DNA from: an uncultured Nostocoides sp. | Lineage (GTDB): Bacteria > Actinomycetota > Actinomycetes > Actinomycetales > Dermatophilaceae | DNA: 6,125 bases | Direction of reading: 5' to 3' | NCBI GenBank assembly: GCA_936931335.1 | Contig: CAKZIH010000147.1 | Span: 1-6,125 of the forward strand | In this document: piece by piece, positions 1-5,576 of the stretch | How positions within the stretch are numbered: position 1 is the first letter of the stretch | How the letters are laid out: the number at the start of each line of letters is the position of its first letter | Translations under genes and position numbers: made by a program | Notes under the pieces: model-generated | What the model was told of the DNA's origin: nothing | Databases searched by the model: none | What the model saw: only the letters and a program-made list of their open reading frames with translations

Positions 1-407
1 TCGGGGGCGATGACTATGTCACCAAGCCGTTCTCCCTCGAGGAGGTCATCGCCCGCATCCGCGCCGTGCTGCGCCGCACCAAGGGCGAGGTCGACGACTC
101 CGCCGTGCTGCGCTTCGAGGACCTCGAGCTCGACGAAGACAGTCACGAAGTGCGCCGCGCCGGGCGGGTAGTGGAGACCTCCCCGACCGAGTTCAAGCTG
201 CTGCGCTATCTGATGCTCAACCCCAACCGGGTGCTCTCCAAGAGCCAGATCCTCGACCACGTCTGGGACTACGACTTCCGCGGCGAATCCGGGATCGTGG
301 AGTCCTATATCTCCTATCTACGCCGCAAGATCGACACCGCGGGCCAGCCGGCGCTGATCCACACCAAGCGCGGGGTCGGCTATGTGCTGCGCAAGCCGCC
401 GGCGTGA
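1..407 (+). CDS. OmpR/PhoP-family response regulator, C-terminal part (5' truncated by window edge)
   Basis: This is the DNA-binding output partner of the sensor kinase that follows. The reading frame begins at base 3 and gives 134 residues, so roughly the first 95-100 residues, including the phospho-acceptor aspartate, lie outside the window. The fragment opens with the end of the receiver domain: GDDYVTKPF, where the lysine of the KPF motif is the conserved receiver lysine (fragment residue 8), then the last receiver helix (SLEEVIARIRAVLRR). After a short linker comes a complete Trans_Reg_C winged helix: SPTEFKLLRYL (residues about 60-70), the recognition helix VESYISYLRRKI (about 99-110) and the wing hairpin GVGYVL (about 124-129). 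From memory it looks most like mycobacterial PhoP and TcrX, but orthology cannot be settled here. Its TGA overlaps the kinase start by four bases, so the two are co-transcribed and probably translationally coupled. Confidence 0.96.
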   Translation, partial: GGDDYVTKPFSLEEVIARIRAVLRRTKGEVDDSAVLRFEDLELDEDSHEVRRAGRVVETSPTEFKLLRYLMLNPNRVLSKSQILDHVWDYDFRGESGIVESYISYLRRKIDTAGQPALIHTKRGVGYVLRKPPA

Positions 408-1906
408 GCACACCCATCTCCCCCGCCGCGCCCGCCCCGACGACCGCTACCTCCTCCGTCCCGGACCGGGTGCTCAGCGGCCTGCACCGGCTGCCGTTGC
501 GCGTGCGGCTCATCTCCATCCTGCTCAGCCTGCTGCTCGTCGCACTCACGCTCACCTCGGCCGCCACCGCACTGCTGATGCGCCGCGAACTGCTCGACCG
601 GGTTGACGACAACCTGCACAAGAGCGCGGCCATGGTCGCCACCCGGGCCCTGTCCCAGATGCTCGGCGACACCGCCGGTGGCCGGCTGCCGAGTTCGTAT
701 GCCGTGGTCTTCTTCCCCACCGGCGGCGCGGCGCCGCGCGTCATGCCCTCCACCGCGGTCGACGCCGTGCCGCAGATCGACGAACTGCCCCTGGACGACC
801 CGCGGGTGCTCACCGGCCGGCCGTTCACCCTGGGCACCGACGACTCCGAACTGACCTGGCGGGCTGTGGCGGGCCGGCATGAGGACGGCTCGCTCACCTT
901 CGTCGTCGCCCAACCGCTGGCCGATGTGAGCAAGACCGTGGGTCGCCTGGTGGCGATGACCGCCGGGATCGGCCTGGTGGTGATCCTGGCCTGCGCCGGG
1001 CTGGGCTGGTTCGCCGTCCGCCGCGCCTTCCGGCCGCTGACGCAGATCGAGGACGCCGCGGCGGCCATCGCCTCCGGCGACCTCACCCGCCGCGCCCCCG
1101 CCAGCGAGGCCCCGGCGGAGGTGGCCGCGCTGTCCACCTCCTTCAATGCCATGGCGGCGAATGTGGAGACCTCCCTCGCCGCGCGCGAAGAGTCGCAGGA
1201 GCGCATGCGTCAGTTCGTCGCGGACGCCTCCCATGAACTGCGCACCCCGCTGGCCACCGTGCGCGGGTACGCCGAGCTCTACCGCCAGGGCGCGGTGCCC
1301 AGCGATGCCGTTACGCAGACCATGCAGCGGATCGAGACCGAGGCGGCCCGGATGGCCCATCTCGTTGATGACCTGCTGCTGCTGGCCCGGTTGGACGAGG
1401 AACGGCCCATCGAGTTCCTCGATGTCGACCTCACGGTTATTGCCGCGGACGCCGTCCAGGCGGCCCGGGTGCGCGACCCGGACCGCCGGATCACTCTGCA
1501 GGGCCTTTCGGGCGCACTCGCACCGCAGCCGTTCACCGGTGACCAGGGCGGACTGCACCAGGTGTTGGACAACCTGCTGACCAATGCCATCCGGCATACG
1601 CCCGCGGGCACGCCGATCGAGGTCGCCGTCGGACTCACCGCCGACGGCACGCGGGCGGTCGTGGAGGTTCGCGACCACGGACCCGGCATTGACGAGGCTG
1701 CCCGGGCCCGCGTGTTCGAGCGTTTTGTGCGCGAGGACAAGGCCCGCTCCCGGGCCAATGGCGGCACCGGCCTCGGCCTGGCGATCGTCGCCGCCATCGT
1801 CGAGCGGCATAACGGCCGGGTCGGCATCAAGCCCACGTATGGCGGTGGGGCCACCTTCGTCGTGGAGCTGCCGGCTCAGCCATTGACAGCCGACTCCCAG
1901 GAATAG
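404..1906 (+). CDS. Two-component sensor histidine kinase (HAMP, HisKA, HATPase_c)
   Basis: Membrane sensor that autophosphorylates and passes phosphate to the regulator encoded just upstream. The 500 residues show a cytoplasmic N-terminus, a first transmembrane helix (about 34-57), an extracytoplasmic sensing region of about 125 residues (58-182), a second helix (about 183-205) and a HAMP linker (about 206-260). The HisKA dimerisation helix carries ASHELRTPL with phospho-acceptor His277. The ATPase domain has the N box DNLLTNAIRH (389-398), G1 DHGPG (424-428), F box FERF (438-441) and G2 GGTGLGLA (453-460). All catalytic motifs are intact, so it should be active. The GTG at 404 is chosen because it forms a GTGA overlap with the regulator stop; no clear ribosome binding site precedes it, which fits coupling. 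The sensor domain has no motif I recognise, so the stimulus is unknown. Confidence 0.97.
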   Translation: MSTPISPAAPAPTTATSSVPDRVLSGLHRLPLRVRLISILLSLLLVALTLTSAATALLMRRELLDRVDDNLHKSAAMVATRALSQMLGDTAGGRLPSSYAVVFFPTGGAAPRVMPSTAVDAVPQIDELPLDDPRVLTGRPFTLGTDDSELTWRAVAGRHEDGSLTFVVAQPLADVSKTVGRLVAMTAGIGLVVILACAGLGWFAVRRAFRPLTQIEDAAAAIASGDLTRRAPASEAPAEVAALSTSFNAMAANVETSLAAREESQERMRQFVADASHELRTPLATVRGYAELYRQGAVPSDAVTQTMQRIETEAARMAHLVDDLLLLARLDEERPIEFLDVDLTVIAADAVQAARVRDPDRRITLQGLSGALAPQPFTGDQGGLHQVLDNLLTNAIRHTPAGTPIEVAVGLTADGTRAVVEVRDHGPGIDEAARARVFERFVREDKARSRANGGTGLGLAIVAAIVERHNGRVGIKPTYGGGATFVVELPAQPLTADSQE

Positions 1907-1962
1907 CCCAGCACTGGTCCAAGTTCGCCGGATTGACTAAGGGCATCACCACCACACGGAAC

Positions 1963-1968
1963 AAGGAG
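1963..1968 (+). promoter_or_regulatory. Ribosome binding site of the HtrA-like protease gene
   Basis: AAGGAG lies seven bases before the ATG at 1976 and is the only strong Shine-Dalgarno match directly before a start in this window. It fixes the protease start. The protease can therefore be translated independently, unlike the kinase, which relies on overlap with the gene before it. Confidence 0.8.
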
Positions 1969-1975
1969 CACGTCG

Positions 1976-3319
1976 ATGAGCACACCGCAGAACTCGGCGG
2001 ACAACTACCCCTCTGTGCCGCCGGCTTCCTCCGCGCCGCTCGAGCAGCCCGACCCCAATGCCACGGCGCCGCTGTGGTTCGGGGAGCGTGCGGGCGCCGG
2101 CGCGACCGGTGCGCCATCGACCTCCCCGTGGGTGACCAGCCCGCCCGTCCTGACGGCGCCGCAGGAGGCCTCCCAGCCGCGGCCCCGACGGACCTGGCCG
2201 AGCCTGGTCGCGGTATCCGCCCTCACTGCCGTCCTGGCCAGCGGGGGGACCTATGCCGCGGTGCGCGCGGCGGACGACGGCGTGGCCTCCCCTTCCACGT
2301 CGTCGTCCGCCACCTCAGCCGGTAGCGCTGCCGCCGCCGGGACCAGCGGCACCCAACAGGTGCGGCAGGTCAGCCCCAATGCCCCCGACTGGACCGCCAC
2401 CGCGGCCGCGGTCACCCCGAGCGTGGTGGCCATCAGCCTGCAGGTCAGCGGCGGCGCGGCCCAGGGGTCCGGGGTGGTGCTGGACACCAGCGGCCATGTG
2501 TTGACCAATAACCACGTGGTTGAGGGCGCCAACCAGGGATCGCTGGAGGTGACCCTGGCGGACGGGCGGATCTATGACGCGACCATCGCCGGCACCGACC
2601 CCTCGACAGACCTGGCGGTGGTAACAATCACCAACCCGCCCACCGATCTCAAGCCGATCGCCCTCGGCGACTCGGCGGCCTTGATCGTGGGTTCGCCGGT
2701 GATGGCGGTGGGCAACCCCCTCGGCCTGGCCTCCACGGTGACCACCGGCATCGTCAGCGCCCTCAACCGCCCGGTCACCACCGGCGGGCAGGACCAGTTC
2801 GGCCAGAGCGACCCGGCTGCGCAGGTCTACACCAACGCCATCCAGACCTCGGCGGCGATCAACCCGGGCAACTCCGGCGGCGCCCTGGTCGACAGCGACG
2901 GCAAACTCGTCGGCATCAACTCCTCGATCGCCAGCACCGGATCCAATAGCGGCAATATCGGTATCGGTTTCGCCATCCCGGTCAACGAGGCCAAGGCCAT
3001 CGCCGAGCAGTTGATCAGCAAGGGTGAGGCGCAGCACGCCTACCTCGGGGTGCGCCTGACCGATGGCGAGGGCAAGGACGGCAGCGCCACCCGCGCCGGC
3101 GCCAAGCTCTCCAATGTCGAATCCGGCACCCCGGCGGCCTCTGCCGGCCTAACCAATGGCGACTTGGTGGTCGCGATCAATGGCGTCGCCGTGGAGTCCA
3201 CGGACTCGCTCATCGCGCACATCCGCGCCCAGACGGTGGGCAGCAAGGTGACGCTGACGATCCTGCGCAATGGCGAGCGCAAGGACGTCGCGGTGACCCT
3301 GGCCGCGCGGCCGAGCTGA
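1976..3319 (+). CDS. Membrane-anchored HtrA/DegP-like trypsin-fold serine protease with PDZ domain
   Basis: Probable envelope protein-quality-control protease, 447 residues. The N-terminal 72 residues are Pro/Ser/Ala-rich, hydrophilic and presumably cytoplasmic. One transmembrane helix follows (about 73-97), then a Ser/Ala/Thr-rich linker to about 125, then the trypsin-like domain outside the membrane. The catalytic triad is visible: His180 in LTNNHVV, Asp212 in STDLAVV, Ser300 in NPGNSGGAL. A single C-terminal PDZ domain spans about 352-445 (YLGVRL, then AGLTNGDLVVAINGVAV). This arrangement matches actinobacterial HtrA-like proteins such as M. tuberculosis PepD and HtrA. The gene follows the kinase after 69 bp and is likely part of the same unit or controlled by the upstream regulator. 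In mycobacteria the corresponding MprAB-PepD cluster is an envelope-stress module; a similar role here is inferred from context. All key residues are present. Confidence 0.96.
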   Translation: MSTPQNSADNYPSVPPASSAPLEQPDPNATAPLWFGERAGAGATGAPSTSPWVTSPPVLTAPQEASQPRPRRTWPSLVAVSALTAVLASGGTYAAVRAADDGVASPSTSSSATSAGSAAAAGTSGTQQVRQVSPNAPDWTATAAAVTPSVVAISLQVSGGAAQGSGVVLDTSGHVLTNNHVVEGANQGSLEVTLADGRIYDATIAGTDPSTDLAVVTITNPPTDLKPIALGDSAALIVGSPVMAVGNPLGLASTVTTGIVSALNRPVTTGGQDQFGQSDPAAQVYTNAIQTSAAINPGNSGGALVDSDGKLVGINSSIASTGSNSGNIGIGFAIPVNEAKAIAEQLISKGEAQHAYLGVRLTDGEGKDGSATRAGAKLSNVESGTPAASAGLTNGDLVVAINGVAVESTDSLIAHIRAQTVGSKVTLTILRNGERKDVAVTLAARPS

Positions 3320-3338
3320 CCGCATACCTCATCGGCCA

Positions 3339-3373
3339 GCGGCGCCCGGGCTGATCCTTCGCCCGGGCGCCGC
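3339..3373 (+). terminator. Hairpin terminator after the protease gene
   Basis: A perfect inverted repeat with 13-bp all-GC arms (3339-3351 and 3361-3373; inner arm GGCGCCCGGGC) encloses the 9-base loop TGATCCTTC. It begins 20 bases past the protease stop. No T-tract follows, which is common for actinobacterial hairpin terminators. It probably closes the regulator-kinase-protease unit and separates it from the next gene. Confidence 0.75.
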
Positions 3374-3471
3374 GCCCGTATGTCGTCCACCCGGCGCCGC
3401 AGGCGGCGCACCGAGGGGCTGAACGATCGACGGCGCACCGAACCGGCCGGGTTGTGGCAGGCTGTCCCGTT
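3374..3471 (+). promoter_or_regulatory. Intergenic promoter region of the HelD-like gene
   Basis: This leader-side region contains several small structures. A tight hairpin has 7-bp arms (GCGCCGC at 3394-3400, GCGGCGC at 3403-3409). The 11-mer CGGCGCACCGA occurs twice as a direct repeat (3404-3414 and 3431-3441, 27 bp apart). Short AACC/GGTT arms flank 3445-3449. A -10-like CAGGCT sits at 3458-3463, eight bases before the ATG. I see no good -35 hexamer. The placement of CAGGCT suggests a leaderless transcript starting at or next to the ATG. I did not find an obvious copy of the rifamycin-associated element that precedes some helR genes, but I could judge this only by eye. Confidence 0.45.
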
Positions 3472-5475
3472 ATGCCCGAGACCGAATTGACGCAGGAGCG
3501 GGCCTATCTGAACCGGGCGCGGGCGGCGCTGGCGCAGATGCGCGAGCGTACCGAGAGCCTGGAGGTCGCCGCCGCGGACCCGATCACCGCGGCATACCTG
3601 GCCCGGGCGCTCTATTACCGGGCCGAATCGCTGCGCGACGATCCGGGGACCACGCTCTTCTTTGGGCGCTTGGACACCAGCTCCGCCGAGCGCTGGTATG
3701 TCGGGCGTCGGCATGTCTCCGATCCCGACGGCGAACCACTGGTCATCGACTGGCGCGCCGGGATGTCGACCGCCTTTTATCGCGCGACCCATAGCGATCC
3801 CATGGGGGTCACCCGACGGCGTCGGTTCGGGGTGGCGAACGGCGAGATCACCGCATACGAGGACGAAAACCTCACGGACAGCGGCGAATCCGACGAGCCG
3901 AGCGCACTGCTCGCCGCCGAGATCGAACGCCCCCGAGTGGGCCCGATGCGCGACATCGTGGCCACCATCCAGCCCGAACAGGACGCGATTGTGCGCTCCG
4001 GCGTGGACACCACGGTATGCGTGCAGGGTGCCCCCGGCACCGGCAAGACCGCGGTCGGACTGCACCGCGCCGCCTGGCTGCTCTATGCCCACCGCGAGCG
4101 GCTCGCTCGCCAGGGGGTGCTGGTGGTGGGTCCGAACCGGGCCTTCCTCGACCACATCGGCGCGGTGCTGCCCACGCTGGGTGAGGTGCGGGTCGGGCAC
4201 ACCACGATCACCGATCTGGTGGCTACTCGGCCCTTGCGGGCGGTCGATGCACCGGAGTTGGCGGTGCTCAAGGGCGATGCCCGGATGGCGCAGGTGCTGC
4301 AGCGCGCGGTGTGGGCCCGGGTGCAGGCGCCGACCGAACCACTCGTGGTGCCCCGCGGCTCGCGCCGCTGGCGGGTGCCGACCTATGTGGTGGCCGACAT
4401 GGTCGACGAATTGCGCTCTCGGGGAGCGCGATACAACGCCGCACGTGCCATGCTTCCGCAGCGCTTGGCGCATGCGGTGCTCCTGCAAATGGAGGCGGCC
4501 GGGGAAAGCCCCGATGACCGCACCCATGACGCGGTCGCTCGGACCGCGGCGGTGAAGAGCTATGCCGCGACCCTGTGGCCGGCACTCGACGCACCGGGGG
4601 TGCTGCACGGATTGCTCAGCGATCCCGAGCGGCTGGCGGTGGCCGCAGACGGCATACTGACGCCGGATGAGCAGGCAATGGTGTTGTGGGACAAGCCTTC
4701 TCGTACTGCGGGTTCGGCCAAGTGGTCGGCCGCGGATGCGGTCCTGCTCGACGAACTGACCGACGTGCTGGATCGCACCGGGAGCCTGGGACACGTCATT
4801 CTCGATGAGGCACAGGACCTCTCCCCGATGCAGTTGCGGGCGATCGGGCGGCGCTGCGCCACGGGTTCGGCGACGATCCTCGGCGACTTGGCGCAGGGCA
4901 CCACCCCGTGGGCGAGCCATTCGTGGCCCGAGGCATTGGGTCACCTGGGCAAGGCCGATGGGGTGATCGAGGAACTCGATCGCGGATTCCGCGTGCCCAC
5001 CAGCGTGATCACCTATGCCGCCCGCCTGCTCCCGGCGATCGCCCCGGACCTGCGCGTCCCGACTTCGGTGCGCGACAACCCGGGCCGGCTCGACGTCCAT
5101 GCCACCTCGGCCGCCAGCCTGCTCGAGGTGATGGTCGCGCAAACGGCGCGGGCCATCCAAGCACCGGGATCGGTCGGTGTCATCGTGCCGGATGCCCTGG
5201 TCGCTGCGGCTTCGGGCGCCCTCACGGCTGGGGGGATCGCCCACGGCACCCTAGGCGCGGCCCACGGGGATGTGGACCACCAGGTCGACATCGTGCCGGC
5301 CACGGTCGCCAAGGGTCTGGAGTTCGACCGGGTCCTCGTGGTCGAGCCCGCCCAGATCGCGGCTGCCGAGCCCGATGAACGCACCGGGCTGCGCCGGCTG
5401 TATGTGGTGCTCACCCGCGCCGTCAGCGAACTCGACGTCATCCACAGCGAACCCCTGCCCGCCGCACTGAGCTGA
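3472..5475 (+). CDS. HelD-family (UvrD/Rep-like SF1) RNA-polymerase-recycling ATPase, short form
   Basis: HelD proteins bind RNA polymerase and use ATP to release stalled or antibiotic-bound enzyme; that role is inferred here from family membership. The 667 residues open with a probable helical arm (about 1-55), then FFGRLD (63-68) and the HelD-typical segment PLVIDWRAGMSTAFY. Helicase motifs are complete: Q-motif region IQPEQDAIV, Walker A GAPGTGKT (186-193, Lys192), VLVVGPN (216-222), Walker B LDEAQD (444-449), motif III GDLAQGT (471-477), motif IV RGFRVP (504-509), motif V AKGLEF (613-618), motif VI YVVLTRA (644-650). The ATG at 3472 is preferred over the in-frame GTG at 3454 because the GTG would fall beside the putative -10. 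The protein is shorter than canonical HelD (roughly 700-770): LLDE (425-428) and the Walker B motif are only 15 residues apart. It looks closer to HelD than to HelR. A paralogue with another target is possible. Confidence 0.88.
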   Translation: MPETELTQERAYLNRARAALAQMRERTESLEVAAADPITAAYLARALYYRAESLRDDPGTTLFFGRLDTSSAERWYVGRRHVSDPDGEPLVIDWRAGMSTAFYRATHSDPMGVTRRRRFGVANGEITAYEDENLTDSGESDEPSALLAAEIERPRVGPMRDIVATIQPEQDAIVRSGVDTTVCVQGAPGTGKTAVGLHRAAWLLYAHRERLARQGVLVVGPNRAFLDHIGAVLPTLGEVRVGHTTITDLVATRPLRAVDAPELAVLKGDARMAQVLQRAVWARVQAPTEPLVVPRGSRRWRVPTYVVADMVDELRSRGARYNAARAMLPQRLAHAVLLQMEAAGESPDDRTHDAVARTAAVKSYAATLWPALDAPGVLHGLLSDPERLAVAADGILTPDEQAMVLWDKPSRTAGSAKWSAADAVLLDELTDVLDRTGSLGHVILDEAQDLSPMQLRAIGRRCATGSATILGDLAQGTTPWASHSWPEALGHLGKADGVIEELDRGFRVPTSVITYAARLLPAIAPDLRVPTSVRDNPGRLDVHATSAASLLEVMVAQTARAIQAPGSVGVIVPDALVAAASGALTAGGIAHGTLGAAHGDVDHQVDIVPATVAKGLEFDRVLVVEPAQIAAAEPDERTGLRRLYVVLTRAVSELDVIHSEPLPAALS

Positions 5476-5479
5476 GGGG

Positions 5480-5496
5480 GTGCGCCCGGGGCGCAC
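5480..5496 (+). terminator. Short hairpin just after the HelD-like gene
   Basis: Perfect 7-bp arms GTGCGCC (5480-5486) and GGCGCAC (5490-5496) enclose a three-base loop, starting five bases after the stop codon. No T-tract follows. It could be a weak terminator for the HelD-like gene. A second 7-bp hairpin (5505-5511 with 5516-5522) lies directly downstream but belongs to the tandem-repeat array. Confidence 0.45.
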
Positions 5497-5552
5497 GTAA
5501 GAAGCGCGACGTGGGCGTCGCGACTTGAGTAGCGCGACTCAGGCGCCGCGAC
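5497..5552. repeat. Four tandem 14-bp repeats, consensus KYRRGNRNCGCGAC
   Basis: Four head-to-tail units occupy 5497-5510, 5511-5524, 5525-5538 and 5539-5552. The last six bases, CGCGAC, are identical in all four. In the first eight positions the fifth base is always G, and the second is a pyrimidine and third, fourth and seventh are purines in every copy. The array fills about half of the 101-bp gap between the HelD-like gene and the next gene. Its last unit ends 11 bp before the -10-like CAGGCT of that gene, so it would overlap any -35 region. It may be a set of protein binding sites or a genome-wide intergenic repeat; the sequence alone does not decide. Confidence 0.75.
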
Positions 5553-5561
5553 CGGACGCTG

Positions 5562-5576
5562 GGCAGGCTGGTGGGC
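5562..5576 (+). promoter_or_regulatory. Putative leaderless promoter -10 of the DUF2339-like gene
   Basis: GGCAGGCTG (5562-5570) contains a -10-like CAGGCT at 5564-5569, seven bases before the ATG at 5577. The identical 9-mer precedes the HelD-like ATG at almost the same distance. No convincing ribosome binding site is present, which agrees with a leaderless message starting at the ATG. The upstream side has no clear -35 and is occupied by the 14-bp repeats. Confidence 0.4.

Noticed and set aside
380..1810. 476-codon open frame on the - strand over the kinase gene
   Set aside because: Low-complexity Gly/His/Arg/Gln composition and no domain signature. It is opposite a complete histidine kinase, so it is a composition artefact.
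1933..1960. TTGACT as a -35 box for a separate protease promoter
   Set aside because: No TANNNT-like -10 lies at a suitable 16-18 bp spacing. A regulator-dependent promoter is possible but the sequence does not show one.
3454..3471. GTG at 3454 as the start of the HelD-like protein, adding six residues
   Set aside because: It has no ribosome binding site and directly abuts the putative -10 element. The ATG at 3472 agrees better with the family N-terminus.
3040..5244. 734-codon open frame on the - strand, antisense to the HelD-like gene and the end of the protease gene
   Set aside because: Its translation is rich in Arg, Gly, His and Pro with no recognisable domain, while the + strand frame carries full helicase motifs. 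Long antisense frames are expected in DNA of this GC content.
3472..5475. HelR (rifamycin-resistance type) assignment
   Set aside because: The N-terminal arm and the region around FFGRLD and the Walker A motif resemble HelD more than HelR, and no rifamycin-associated element was recognised upstream. The two are related, so this stays a judgement by eye.
5497..5552. CRISPR array
   Set aside because: A 14-bp period with a 6-base core is far too short for CRISPR repeats and spacers, and no cas gene is present.
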